A stretch of 64,000 bases of DNA from Beggiatoa leptomitoformis (GTDB lineage: Bacteria > Pseudomonadota > Gammaproteobacteria > Beggiatoales > Beggiatoaceae), in NCBI RefSeq assembly GCF_001305575.3, contig NZ_CP012373.2:1674001-1738000 (forward strand), in the 5' to 3' direction. Position numbers and translations under genes: made by a program. Below the pieces are notes generated by a model. That model had not been told where the DNA came from. It saw only the letters and a list, made by a program, of their open reading frames with translations, and did no database searches. Below are positions 27,063-36,358 of this stretch, in pieces; positions within the stretch are counted from its first letter, which is position 1; every line of letters starts with the position of its first letter.

Positions 27063-29717
27063 CTACAACTTTGGGTTGAAACCACTAGCACCGCTGTTTG
27101 TTTTAAAAAAAGCAATCGCGGTTTTTAGTTCTACGGCTTGCTCTCGCATCGCTGTACTTGCGGCTGCTGCTTCCTCTACTAATGAAGCATTTTGTTGAGT
27201 CATTTCATCCATTTGGCTAATGGCTTTATTAACTTGTTGAATGCCCGCTGCTTGTTCAATACTGGCGGTGGTGATTTCTGCGACAATGTTGCTCACGTTT
27301 TGTACGGCAACTAGAATGCTTTCTAGCGTTTTTCCTGATTCATTAACCCGTGTTGAGCCTTCTTCTACCTGTTCTACACTGTTTTGTATTAGATTTTTAA
27401 TTTCTTTAGCCGCAATAGCACTGCGTTGTGCTAAGTTGCGTACTTCATTAGCAACAACAGCAAATCCTCGTCCTTGTTCGCCCGCTCTGGCAGCTTCAAC
27501 CGCCGCATTTAACGCGAGTAAATTGGTTTGAAATGCAATTTCATCAATAACGCTGATAATGTCAGCAATTCGTTTACTGCTTTGATTTATCATGGTCATG
27601 GTTGCTATAGCTGAATTGATAACCGCACCCCCTTGTTGCGCCCGATTTTGCGCATCTAATGCCAATTGTTTGGCTCGGCGGGCATTTTCTGCATTTTGTT
27701 GAATGGTGCTGGTAATTTCTTCAATACTGGCTGCTGTTTGTTCTAGTGCGGCGGCTTGTTCTTCTGTGCGTTGGCTTAGATTTATGTTGCCTTGTGAAAT
27801 GTCATTGCTGGCAGCACTGACCGTTTCAACAGATTGTTGAATATTATGTATAACTTTAATTAGTTGATTTATAGTAGTATTAACATCTGTTTTAAGTATT
27901 TGTAAGTCGCCCGCATATTCGTTACGAATGGATTGGGTTAAATCCCCTTGAGAAACAGCGGAAAATACGCGCATTAGGTCGCTGGTCATTTGCTGGTTGT
28001 ACTGTAGCGTTTGGTTTAGCGTTTCGCCTATATTACGGAAAAATCCCGTTTTATTTTCTAAGCTCATCCGTTGGTCAAAACGACCTGCTGATGCGGCAAA
28101 CACAACACTTTTTAATTCTTCTTCCATCACGACTTCTAAGCTACGGTCACGCCATTCTAGTACCCAACCCAATTTTTCCCCTGCGACATTGATAACCATA
28201 TTAATATTGAGGGATGCTGTTAGTTGTCCTATGTGTATATCTCGCGCATAACTGGCTGTCATCTCTGATAAAATTTGGCGTTGATAAGCAGGATTAGCAT
28301 GATAACTGTCAATGAACTGTCCTAAAACAATGTTTGCTTGAAACGAGGGAATGTGTTGGCGAATAGAATATTCATGTTTGGTAAAAAATTGTTGCGCCGC
28401 TTTATTAATGTAGATAACACGATAGTTGTTATCCGCAATCAAAACGCCCGTTGATACATTGTTTAAGGCTTCATTGATACGTAATGCTTCATCAGCAATC
28501 TGTTTATCTTTTAAGATTTGTTGGTGTAGCTTGGCTTGCATTAGGCTAAAGGCTTGTAATAATTGCCCCGTTTCGTCTTGACTATCGGGTACGATATGGT
28601 TGTCTAATTGTCCTGTAGCGATAGCTTGGGAAATGGCAACGGCTTCATGTAGCGGTGTAGCGATTTTTTTCGCTAACCAGTACACCATTAGAATGGCGAC
28701 AATCAGCGTGACAATGCCAATCAGTAGAATGTGAAACACGGCTTGTTCAAAAGATTTTTCTAGTTCAAACAAGGGAATATTGATGCTGACTATCCAACGA
28801 GTGTTTGTATTGCCAATATCGAATTCCGCTCCGTAACTCAACACCATTGTCTGCAAAATTTTGGAATATCGATTGAGTAAAAAAGGTTCATTTTTTAAAA
28901 CTGCATTAATATATTCATCGCTTTGTGTTACTTCTCGAATCTTTTTCCCAAAGTTTTCAGCATTTTTACTGGCTACTAATAGTCCACGCGAAGAATAAAC
29001 CGTTGTGTAAGCATCTTTAAATTCATTAACTGTAAGTTTTTCTGACATTTTTTGCAGATTTTCCACCGCAAAATGTATTCCAATAACCCCAATAAAAACT
29101 TGTTTTGCATTAAAAATAGGCACTGATAGGGATGTTATTAAAACTTGTTTTTTATCGGATTGGGTATAAAGATAAGGTTCTGTAATCGCTTCACGTTGGG
29201 TTTGTTTAGGAATTAAATAATAATCACCTAATCCAATTTCTGTATAGTTTTTAAGCGGTTCTGTGAATATGTCCCCGTCTGCATTGCGATGCCAATGCGG
29301 AATAAAACGCCCTGTTGCATCATGTCCTACAGCATTCATAAAGGCATCATCTTTGCCGTCAAACGCATTAGGTTCAAAAGCCGCATAAACACCCAGTAAA
29401 CTAGGTTCTTTTTCTAGTAAATTTTTTAATAAAATATTGGTTTGCGCACGGGTTAACGATAGTTCACTGGATTGCATCATGAGTTCAACTATACGTGCAA
29501 GAGATCTAACGTTATCTAAGTCGTGTTCTAGCACTGCCTCAACCATGCCTGCATAATGATAAGCAGTTTCGCGTGCGATTGACGCAACACTGTCTTCTGA
29601 GAGTTTTTTTATCTGATAACCAATTACAAGAGAGAGCGTTATAATACAAACAATTACCAATAAAATAACGGAAAAAATTAACTTTGTACTAATGGAAAGA
29701 TTTTTAAACCATTTCAT
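27063..29717 (-). CDS. Methyl-accepting chemotaxis protein (dCache-HAMP-PAS)
   Basis: This 884-residue chemoreceptor has TM1 at about 13-33, a large periplasmic dCache-type sensor (about 40-325), TM2 at about 328-348, HAMP, a PAS-like domain (about 410-520), a second HAMP-like segment, and the methyl-accepting signalling domain. The hairpin tip reads [20 protein letters not shown], the CheA/CheW contact region. It ends in [11 protein letters not shown] without a CheR-tethering pentapeptide such as NWETF. The ligand is unknown. No che gene lies nearby. Beggiatoa-type bacteria glide, so the output may be gliding or pili rather than flagella; that is an inference. Confidence 0.94.
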   Translation of the reverse strand: MKWFKNLSISTKLIFSVILLVIVCIITLSLVIGYQIKKLSEDSVASIARETAYHYAGMVEAVLEHDLDNVRSLARIVELMMQSSELSLTRAQTNILLKNLLEKEPSLLGVYAAFEPNAFDGKDDAFMNAVGHDATGRFIPHWHRNADGDIFTEPLKNYTEIGLGDYYLIPKQTQREAITEPYLYTQSDKKQVLITSLSVPIFNAKQVFIGVIGIHFAVENLQKMSEKLTVNEFKDAYTTVYSSRGLLVASKNAENFGKKIREVTQSDEYINAVLKNEPFLLNRYSKILQTMVLSYGAEFDIGNTNTRWIVSINIPLFELEKSFEQAVFHILLIGIVTLIVAILMVYWLAKKIATPLHEAVAISQAIATGQLDNHIVPDSQDETGQLLQAFSLMQAKLHQQILKDKQIADEALRINEALNNVSTGVLIADNNYRVIYINKAAQQFFTKHEYSIRQHIPSFQANIVLGQFIDSYHANPAYQRQILSEMTASYARDIHIGQLTASLNINMVINVAGEKLGWVLEWRDRSLEVVMEEELKSVVFAASAGRFDQRMSLENKTGFFRNIGETLNQTLQYNQQMTSDLMRVFSAVSQGDLTQSIRNEYAGDLQILKTDVNTTINQLIKVIHNIQQSVETVSAASNDISQGNINLSQRTEEQAAALEQTAASIEEITSTIQQNAENARRAKQLALDAQNRAQQGGAVINSAIATMTMINQSSKRIADIISVIDEIAFQTNLLALNAAVEAARAGEQGRGFAVVANEVRNLAQRSAIAAKEIKNLIQNSVEQVEEGSTRVNESGKTLESILVAVQNVSNIVAEITTASIEQAAGIQQVNKAISQMDEMTQQNASLVEEAAAASTAMREQAVELKTAIAFFKTNSGASGFNPKL

Positions 29718-30511
29718 AATAGAAGTACTCGCTAAGTTTATTTACACGATTTGGCGCGATTCAGCATATTGTATGAAGGAACTCGCACCGACATTATTTT
29801 AATAACTGATTAATTTTATTATAAATTCTTAACTAAAGCGTTGCTAATGCGGGTTCAGGCTGTCTTCGTGTTTCTTCTTTATTCACGCTTGTTTTTTTAT
29901 GGTGTGAGTCCTCAATTTATTGACATGTTAAATAACCTGAGTTCGGGATAATTTAATTGGTTTATCTCGTTCCCACGCTCCAGCGTGGGAATGCAGATTG
30001 CGTCGCTCTAGCGGCGCGTTTGCTTAGGCTGGTTAAACATTGAGGCGGATTTAACTCAATGATTTTTATCTTAAATAAGTGATTAAAGTCCTCGCCGCTG
30101 GAGCGACGCGGTAGGCATTCCCACGCTGGAGCGTGGGAACGAGAATTTCTTATCCCGAACTCAGGTTAAATAAGTAACGTTTTTGCATTTTACGCTGAAC
30201 AAGCATGATTGTAAGCAAGTCAGTCTGTAGATTTTACTTAATTCTTCGCATAAATAGACCCTTTACAAAAGTAATTGTGAATAACAGGACTTGAAAGCAT
30301 GTTATCTATATTATTTTTGTAAGAAGTCTGTTGTGGGGGTAAAGCGAGAGGTGAATGGATTTATGTTATATATCAATCATTACGTGATATGGGTTTTATG
30401 AGATAACATGGATTTTTTATCCCATAGGTTGTTAATTTATGTAAATTTGGGTAGTATCTCTAGCTAGACCGTGAATTATTGTTAATCATCACTAAATTGT
30501 AGGAGCATTCT
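29718..30511. other. Repeat-bearing intergenic region
   Basis: This 794-base stretch holds the MITE-like element described separately and otherwise AT-rich DNA with no open frame that looks coding. The promoter of the chemoreceptor gene should be near 29720-29800. The promoter of the entericidin-like gene should lie just before 30500. Confidence 0.5.
29928..30173. mobile_element. MITE-like element with 8-bp target duplication
   Basis: The element spans 29936-30165 (230 bp). Its 16-bp terminal inverted repeats are perfect: CCTGAGTTCGGGATAA at 29936-29951 and its complement at 30150-30165. Both ends are flanked by the same 8-bp direct repeat TTAAATAA (29928-29935 and 30166-30173), the mark of transposition. 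Inside is a second, 29-bp perfect inverted repeat (29966-29994 and 30115-30143), each arm itself a CACGCT/AGCGTG hairpin. No coding capacity exists, so it would need a transposase supplied elsewhere. Confidence 0.85.
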
Positions 30512-30640
30512 ATGAAAAAAATTATTGCCGCTATTGCTATGTTATTGATGGTCAGTTCTTTAGCTGCTTGCAACACGATTGCGGGTGCAGGTAAAGATGT
30601 GCAGGAAGGTGGTAAAGCTGTAGAAAAAGCTGCAAAGTAG
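30512..30640 (+). CDS. Entericidin-family small lipoprotein
   Basis: This 42-residue peptide has an AGGAG site six bases before ATG. It starts MKKIIAAIAMLLMVSSLAAC, giving a lipoprotein signal with lipobox LAAC, and continues NTIAGAGKDVQEGGKAVEKA. The CNT-G-G-D-GG-A pattern matches entericidin A/B, small envelope lipoproteins of E. coli linked to stationary-phase stress and bacteriolysis. A terminator follows directly, so it is a single-gene unit. Confidence 0.88.
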   Translation: MKKIIAAIAMLLMVSSLAACNTIAGAGKDVQEGGKAVEKAAK

Positions 30641-30672
30641 GCTATTTTAAACAGTTTTGTAGTTTTGCTTTG

Positions 30673-30706
30673 AGAGAACAAAGATTGGTTTCTTTGTTCT
30701 CTTTTC
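30673..30706 (+). terminator. Terminator after the entericidin-like gene
   Basis: A perfect 12-bp stem (AGAGAACAAAGA at 30673-30684 with TCTTTGTTCTCT at 30691-30702) and a six-base loop are followed by TTTTCT. Confidence 0.85.
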
Positions 30707-30755
30707 TATTATTATCCCCGCCGTCCTTTTCCTCTCTCTTGCCACACTTATCCGA

Positions 30756-31469
30756 TTAAAACGGTAGCATTGGCATATTTGGCATCATAGACCAAGGCAG
30801 ATTATTAAAACGTTGTAGTAAGGGCGTGAGATTACTTGTTAGGGTACTCATGTCACGCGCAACATTTTGAAAATTATAACTAATCATATTAGTGTGATTG
30901 CGAATTTCTTGCATTTCTAGGCGAATTTGACCCGTGCTAGTTGTCAGGATTGCCATATTTTTATTAATATCATGCAAGTCTGTTCGCATACTATTGAGAT
31001 TGCTATTAATATTCTGGTCTATATTGTTGATATTCGTTGACATTGCCTGCATCGTTGATTGCATTGCCCCCATATTTTGCTGTATTTCCGCCATTGACGT
31101 ATTCATCGTCGTCATCACTTGCGCAATTTGCATGGTCGTTTGGTTTATCGTGCGAATTTCAGCCCGCATTTCATTAATGCTATCGGACATAACAACAAAA
31201 TGTGTTGATACTTTTTCCATATAATCCGTCAGCTTGTGCATGTCTATAGTTACCATATAAATCAGATAAAACAGGTAAGCAATGAGAAAAGCGGTAATCG
31301 TTGCAACAATATAAAGAATCTCTTGAAAAAATATATAGCGTTGATTACGTGAATTAAAATCATGACGCAGTGATTCTATAATAGGCTGTAAACTTTCCAA
31401 TAAAGTTTTTAAACAAGTGTTTGGGTCAAATGGTTCAACATGGGCTTCTGTTGTTTGGGGGGATGTCAT
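30756..31469 (-). CDS. Membrane-anchored coiled-coil protein of unknown function
   Basis: The 237-residue protein has a short soluble N-terminus, one long hydrophobic segment (about 48-75) and then a long heptad-rich stretch (about 77-215) in which Asn, Met, Thr and Ile recur, for example MAEIQQNMGAMQSTMQAMST. It ends in a Pro/Met-rich tail (PWSMMPNMPMLPF). The pattern suggests a periplasmic or cytoplasmic coiled-coil stalk. I recognise no family. It is followed on the same strand, upstream, by a DUF302 gene 24 bases away, so the two may be co-transcribed. Confidence 0.7.
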   Translation of the reverse strand: MTSPQTTEAHVEPFDPNTCLKTLLESLQPIIESLRHDFNSRNQRYIFFQEILYIVATITAFLIAYLFYLIYMVTIDMHKLTDYMEKVSTHFVVMSDSINEMRAEIRTINQTTMQIAQVMTTMNTSMAEIQQNMGAMQSTMQAMSTNINNIDQNINSNLNSMRTDLHDINKNMAILTTSTGQIRLEMQEIRNHTNMISYNFQNVARDMSTLTSNLTPLLQRFNNLPWSMMPNMPMLPF

Positions 31470-31493
31470 TTATATAATTCCTAAGTAACCGCG

Positions 31494-31973
31494 TTATAAC
31501 GAGTCAATTGCTTCTGTAATGATGTTTTGCAACAAAGTTTCTATGGTTTTGCTGAGGTCTTTAGCGGTTGTACCAATCAGGTTTATTTTACGAAACGCAA
31601 TGTAAACCGTATCTGTGTTGGTTGTTGGACGATAAAAACTGATGGTCAGTGGACAAATTGCAATATTGGCGGGGTGCAGTTGTGCCATTTTATGGGCGAG
31701 TAACGCGCTACAAAATTCAAACGCTTCTGCTTGTTGATAAATAGGGGTAGGAAAGCCTAGCTCTGTCCCTGTACGATTAAGCATTTCGCTGATATGCAAG
31801 GTATTACTAATTAATAATCCCTGATTAGTAATCGCCATTTCTAGGGCTTGCTTTACGTCGGCTATCTCTGCTTTAACTTGATATATATACAATACACCAG
31901 CATCTTCTGGCATTGGTTCTGCGAAAATGGGTTGCGTTGTTAAAAGTAAAAACCAGAAGATATAAAATCGCAT
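31494..31973 (-). CDS. DUF302-like exported protein
   Basis: The 159-residue precursor has a signal peptide (MRFYIFWFLLLTTQPIFA, cleavage after residue 18). The mature part shows the DUF302 pattern: an early conserved region, then FEFCSALLAHKMAQLHPANI and ICPLTISFYRP near residues 85-115. DUF302 proteins are small periplasmic or thioredoxin-neighbour proteins of unknown role, common in sulfur-metabolising bacteria. GAGG five bases before the ATG supports the start. It heads a likely two-gene unit with the coiled-coil protein. Confidence 0.72.
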   Translation of the reverse strand: MRFYIFWFLLLTTQPIFAEPMPEDAGVLYIYQVKAEIADVKQALEMAITNQGLLISNTLHISEMLNRTGTELGFPTPIYQQAEAFEFCSALLAHKMAQLHPANIAICPLTISFYRPTTNTDTVYIAFRKINLIGTTAKDLSKTIETLLQNIITEAIDSL

Positions 31974-32377
31974 AAATTACCTCGTTGTAAAATTTAAGAT
32001 GTGGTTATATTCAAATTCAAATAGCGTTAAACGCTCAGTCTATAGCCATTACTTTTATTAAGGGGAAAACGTATATATAACGCATTATGGTTATGCCTGA
32101 TGCTCGTATGAAAAGCAAGAATCGTTTCAGTCTTTACCTATGCTTGGATTTTTAGTATTAGCTAGCTGATAATAGTAATATATTGTCTATACGACGCTTT
32201 TTTATAGAAGTGTTTATTTATCGCATATTAGCGAGGTCTTGTGTAATATTGCTGATAAGTGAAAGTGCGCGCTAAATCAGGTTACACCTCTGTTTTATGC
32301 TTATTAAACAAAGTATTAATCTATTAAGCATCCGCAAATTAAACAGCATTGATTACTGTTTTGGAGTATTGGTTGTG
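31974..32377. other. Divergent intergenic region
   Basis: These 404 bases lie between the DUF302 gene and the TPR lipoprotein gene. An open frame reaches back to 32297 in the TPR frame, but the lipoprotein signal argues for the later start. I saw no repeat element or strong terminator here. Confidence 0.35.
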
Positions 32378-34111
32378 ATGAAAATGTATAAAAATGTAAA
32401 AGTGCTAGGACTCGCGTTTTTAATGGTTGGCTGTGCAAACCAGCTAACATTACAAGGGGTTGCTGCACGACAAAATGATGCGCCAGAAACAACGGCATTA
32501 GTGCTTCCTCCTATGCCTAATTTTTCATCCACACAAGAAGAAACAATGTATGACATTCTAGTGGGTGAAGTAGCACGTCAGCGGGGAGAATACAACTTAT
32601 CGGCACAAAGCTATTTAGATGTAGCAGAAAAAAATAAAGACCCCGACTATGCCGCCCGTGCAACCCAAATTGCCTTACTCGCACGCGAATATGAAATGGC
32701 TGTGCAAGCGGCTAACGTATGGCTAAAACTCTCGCCAAATAATCCTGATGCTTATCAAGCGTTAGGCACAATTTTATTACAGCAAGAGCGGACAGATGAA
32801 GCCTTAGGTTATCTGGAAGCGATGTTTGATAATGCGCAAGGCAATCAACAACACCGTTTAGAAATGATTTTAGCAATGGTGGAGCAACGCAAAGGGCGAG
32901 AAAGTGCGTTAGCACTGATTGAAAAACTGGTTGAACGTCGTCCTACGAATACCCAAATATTGCTAAGTTATGCTAACTTGTTAATGACAGGGGATAAATT
33001 TGATAAAGCCTTACAAGTGCTTAATCAAATCTTACAAACCGACCCGACCAATGAGCAAGCAATCCCTCTCTATGCGCATATATTACAACGACAAAATCGC
33101 CAAAAAGAAGCACTAGATTGGATGGAAAAAGCGGTTACTACCTATCCTGACCGAACAGATTTTGGCTATGTTTACGCACGCATGTTAGCCAGTGCAGAAC
33201 AATATGAAAAGGCGTTCGACGCATTTAAACGTATTCAAACAACATTCCCACGTTCAGAAGATATTCTGTTTCCACTTGGCGTGTTAGCGTTACAACTGAA
33301 CAAAATCGATGAAGCTCGCCAATATTTTACAGACCTGTTGAAAAGTGAAGAACAAGCAGATGTTGCACGCTTTTATTTAGGACAACTAGAAGAAAAAGCG
33401 AAAAATCTTGATGCTGCCTTGCAATGGTATAAAAAGGTTGAGAAAGAAGATAATTTTCTCAGCGCGCAAGCACATATTGCCCTGATATTAGCCGACCAAG
33501 GCAATTTTGATGCAGCCATTGCCCACTTGCATAACGTCCCGACAGACCATGAAGAGGATTCACTCCAATTATTGCGCTTTGAAGCTGAACTATATGCTGA
33601 AAAAGAACGCTACAAAGAAGCAATGACCGTCTATAATCAAGCTGTTACCTTAGCACCCAATAATACCGAAACCCTTTATATGCGCGGGATGCTCGCTATT
33701 AAAATGAATGATTTAGTTCAAATGGAAAAGGATTTCCGCCGTGTTATCGAGCTTGACCCTAATAATGCCCATGCTTACAACTCGTTAGGCTACACACTTG
33801 CCGACCATACAACCCGCTATGCAGAGGCTTATGAACTGGTCAATAAAGCCTTAAGCCTATCCCCCGATAGCCACTACATTTTAGACAGTCAAGGTTGGGT
33901 TTTATACCGTTTAGGACGCTATGAAGAAGCCATTACTGTGCTACGCAAAGCCAAACAAACAAAAGACGACCCTGAAATTGCTGCTCATCTTGGTGAAGTT
34001 CTATGGGTTAGCGGTGACAAAGAAGGTGCGAAAATTGTTTGGGAACAGGCAACTAAAACGTTTCCTGATGACAAATTACTCAAAGATGTTATTAAACGCT
34101 TCCTACCATGA
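32378..34111 (+). CDS. TPR-repeat lipoprotein upstream of lolB
   Basis: From ATG 32378 the protein has 577 residues. It starts with a lipoprotein signal (lipobox MVGC) and then consists of many tetratricopeptide repeats, with typical AYQALGTILLQQ, AHAYNSLGYTLAD and LDSQGWVLYRLGRYEEAITV units. A GGAG motif lies 8-11 bases upstream of a GTG-ATG pair; either codon could be used. The order TPR protein-lolB is conserved in pseudomonads (PA4667-lolB), so the protein is probably an outer-membrane or periplasmic partner in envelope biogenesis. Its stop overlaps the lolB start (ATGA). Confidence 0.88.
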   Translation: MKMYKNVKVLGLAFLMVGCANQLTLQGVAARQNDAPETTALVLPPMPNFSSTQEETMYDILVGEVARQRGEYNLSAQSYLDVAEKNKDPDYAARATQIALLAREYEMAVQAANVWLKLSPNNPDAYQALGTILLQQERTDEALGYLEAMFDNAQGNQQHRLEMILAMVEQRKGRESALALIEKLVERRPTNTQILLSYANLLMTGDKFDKALQVLNQILQTDPTNEQAIPLYAHILQRQNRQKEALDWMEKAVTTYPDRTDFGYVYARMLASAEQYEKAFDAFKRIQTTFPRSEDILFPLGVLALQLNKIDEARQYFTDLLKSEEQADVARFYLGQLEEKAKNLDAALQWYKKVEKEDNFLSAQAHIALILADQGNFDAAIAHLHNVPTDHEEDSLQLLRFEAELYAEKERYKEAMTVYNQAVTLAPNNTETLYMRGMLAIKMNDLVQMEKDFRRVIELDPNNAHAYNSLGYTLADHTTRYAEAYELVNKALSLSPDSHYILDSQGWVLYRLGRYEEAITVLRKAKQTKDDPEIAAHLGEVLWVSGDKEGAKIVWEQATKTFPDDKLLKDVIKRFLP

Positions 34112-34743
34112 TTCAATTTCGTTACCTATTTATTTTGCTGAGTCTTAGCCTATTAGCAAACTGTGCTGCTCCCTCACTAAAACCGCCAAATGCAACACAG
34201 TTGGCTTTATGGCAAACACACCAAGCAACGCTTACCCCCATCAATAGCTGGCGGATTACAGGGCGTATTGCGATTCAAACCGACAATGATAACTGGACAG
34301 CTAACACCTACTGGCATCAAAACAAAGCGGAGTATCAATTACGTTTCAACACGCCAACAGGACAAGGTGCGCTGTTATTACAAGGTGATGCGCAACAAGT
34401 TACCTTAAGAACGGCAGAAAATGAAACCTATACTGCCCAAAACCCTGATGAATTGATGGAAGAAGTTACCCATTTACCAATTCCCGTCACCAGTTTGCAT
34501 GATTGGATTCGTGGTTTACCCAGCACCGCACTGGTAGCCAATGAATATGAACTAGATGAAGCCGGTCGTTTATATCAATTGCGTCAAACCGATTGGACAA
34601 TTCGATATGAACGGTATGAAGTATTTGAAGGCGTTACACTACCCAGTAAAATGACCTTAACCAATAATCAATTCACTGTAAAAATTGTGATTTCTCAATG
34701 GGTATTACAGAAAGCACAAACGACAACTGCGTTTTCTCTGTAA
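34108..34743 (+). CDS. lolB: Outer-membrane lipoprotein receptor LolB
   Basis: LolB receives lipoproteins from LolA and inserts them into the outer membrane. The 211-residue precursor has lipobox LANC (Cys19) and the family core: WRITGRIAIQTDNDNWTANT, FNTPTGQGALLLQGD and a HDWIRGLP segment. It is translationally coupled to the TPR lipoprotein gene. ispE, often next in gammaproteobacteria, is not here. Confidence 0.93.
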   Translation: MIQFRYLFILLSLSLLANCAAPSLKPPNATQLALWQTHQATLTPINSWRITGRIAIQTDNDNWTANTYWHQNKAEYQLRFNTPTGQGALLLQGDAQQVTLRTAENETYTAQNPDELMEEVTHLPIPVTSLHDWIRGLPSTALVANEYELDEAGRLYQLRQTDWTIRYERYEVFEGVTLPSKMTLTNNQFTVKIVISQWVLQKAQTTTAFSL

Positions 34744-34790
34744 TTTTTTAAATGATGTTGTAGGACGATAACAAGGAAATACTGACCAAT

Positions 34791-35150
34791 ATGCTAGTAA
34801 AAGAAATTGATTCTCGTGAATTATCCGACTGGTTAGCCTCAGATAACCCGCCGCGTTTGATTGATGTGCGTACACCACAAGAAATGATGCAAGCGGCTAT
34901 TAATAAAGCAGAACCAATGCCACTAACCGTTTTACCCTTACGTGTAAATGATGTTCCACAAGATGAAGATGTTGTTTTTTATTGTCGGACGGGTAATCGC
35001 TCATGGCAAGCCTGCATGTTTATGATGCAGAAAGGTTATCAGCGTGTTTTTAATTTAAAAGGTGGCATTGTCACATGGGCGCAAATGGGCTTACCCGTTG
35101 AACCCATGAATTTAAATGAAACCGCAGATGTTCTGCAAAAACAAATATAA
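34791..35150 (+). CDS. Rhodanese-domain sulfurtransferase
   Basis: This single-domain rhodanese of 119 residues has the active-site loop YCRTGNRSWQA with Cys65 as the sulfur carrier, and the LIDVRTPQEM entry motif. It is cytoplasmic. AAGGAAAT before the ATG gives a plausible ribosome binding site. Such proteins transfer sulfane sulfur; this suits a sulfur-oxidising host, but the specific acceptor is unknown. Confidence 0.9.
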   Translation: MLVKEIDSRELSDWLASDNPPRLIDVRTPQEMMQAAINKAEPMPLTVLPLRVNDVPQDEDVVFYCRTGNRSWQACMFMMQKGYQRVFNLKGGIVTWAQMGLPVEPMNLNETADVLQKQI

Positions 35151-35582
35151 ACAGAATTTTTCAAGTGGTTATGTGCTATCTTAACGTATAAAGAAAGGAT
35201 ATAACGACTTGAAAAATCTTCTTGCCTTCTTTTTTCCAAATTAGCATGGCTCATCCAACGTTATTGCATGATAATTCCCTTTGCAAAAACATTTCCCACC
35301 CAGCTATGAAAAACAAATTTTAGCCCTTATAGAAGGCTATACATCCAACTATTTTGCTGATGGTGAATTAATCATTCTTTTTCATCTTTAATTTAATCCA
35401 ACCACTAACAAATAAATCTCTGTAACAGATTAAATTAATTAAAATTACTTTACCCATAACGGAATTAACAAAAGCAGTAAAATTGGTTTTTGAAAACGAT
35501 ATTTTTCTGTGTCAACATAAAACCGTTATTTCTTCATTTAAAAATTACCCAATTCTCATAATAAATTAAAGAATCCACCACC
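35151..35582. other. AT-rich intergenic region with a possible coding remnant
   Basis: This spacer of 432 bases follows the rhodanese gene. A stretch around 35280-35391 (plus strand) translates as a protein-like run containing PPSYEKQILALIEGYTSNY and ADGELIILFHL before a stop, but it has no good start and no recognised family. It may be a decayed gene. The rest is AT-rich and shows nothing I can name. Confidence 0.3.
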
Positions 35583-36356
35583 ATGAATACAACAAACTCT
35601 CCCCGTGTTGCCTTGTTTGTCACCTGTTTAGTTGACATGTTCCGTCCTTCTGTTGGTTTTGCCGCACTAAAATTATTAACCCAAGCAGGCTGTCACGTTG
35701 ATGTCCCTACTGCCCAAACTTGTTGCGGACAACCCGCGTACAACAATGGTGATGTTGCCGATACAGAAGCGATTGCAAAAAATGTTATCACGGCTTTTCA
35801 AGATTACGATTATGTTGTTGCACCTTCTGGTTCTTGTGCGGGCATGTTACGCCACCATTACACCGAATTGTTTCAAACAGACCCCGTTTGGCAGGAAAAA
35901 GCCCGACAATTTTCGGCTAAATGCCACGAATTAATCAGCTTTTTAGTCGATGTGTGTAAACTAACGACAGTTCATGCAGAATTTGCACAATCAGTAACTT
36001 ATCATGATTCCTGTTCGGGTTTACGCGAGCTGAATGTAAAACAACAACCACGTCAATTACTGCAAAGTGTCAACGGCTTACAGTTGTTAGAAATGCCCGA
36101 TTGCGAAGTTTGTTGCGGCTTTGGGGGAACGTTTTGCATTAAATATCCTGATATTTCTACACGCATGGTATCGGATAAAGTGCTTGATATTCAAAACACA
36201 GGCGCGCAAACGTTATTAGCGGGTGATTTAGGTTGTTTGTTAAACATGGCGGGGCGGTTAAGTCGCCTAAATGTGCCTGTAAAGGCTTATCATGTTGCTG
36301 AAGTATTGGCTGATATGACACAAATAACGCCCGCAATAGGCAAAAAACAGGGGTAA
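35583..36356 (+). CDS. LutA/YkgE-like Fe-S oxidoreductase subunit (CCG domain)
   Basis: The 257-residue protein carries two cysteine-rich CCG domains: TAQTCCGQPAYNNGD in the first half and CEVCCGFGGTFCIKYPDIS in the second. This is the layout of LutA/YkgE, the first subunit of the LutABC-type L-lactate utilisation complex, and of heterodisulfide-reductase-like subunits. LutB and LutC partners are not adjacent. The gene is followed after two bases by the GH57 gene, so it may belong to the same transcript as the glucan genes. Confidence 0.87.
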   Translation: MNTTNSPRVALFVTCLVDMFRPSVGFAALKLLTQAGCHVDVPTAQTCCGQPAYNNGDVADTEAIAKNVITAFQDYDYVVAPSGSCAGMLRHHYTELFQTDPVWQEKARQFSAKCHELISFLVDVCKLTTVHAEFAQSVTYHDSCSGLRELNVKQQPRQLLQSVNGLQLLEMPDCEVCCGFGGTFCIKYPDISTRMVSDKVLDIQNTGAQTLLAGDLGCLLNMAGRLSRLNVPVKAYHVAEVLADMTQITPAIGKKQG

Positions 36357-36358
36357 AT

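Noticed and set aside
26983-27198. Plus-strand 71-codon frame over the end of the chemoreceptor
   Set aside because: It mostly overlaps the antisense strand of a well-supported receptor gene and has no recognised features.
29928-30173. Inverted repeat as a simple terminator
   Set aside because: The 8-bp flanking duplication and distinct terminal repeats show an inserted element; the inner hairpins also lack T runs.
30460-30681. 73-codon minus-strand frame over the entericidin-like gene
   Set aside because: The plus-strand 42-residue lipoprotein has a ribosome site, lipobox, family match and terminator; the opposite frame has none of these.
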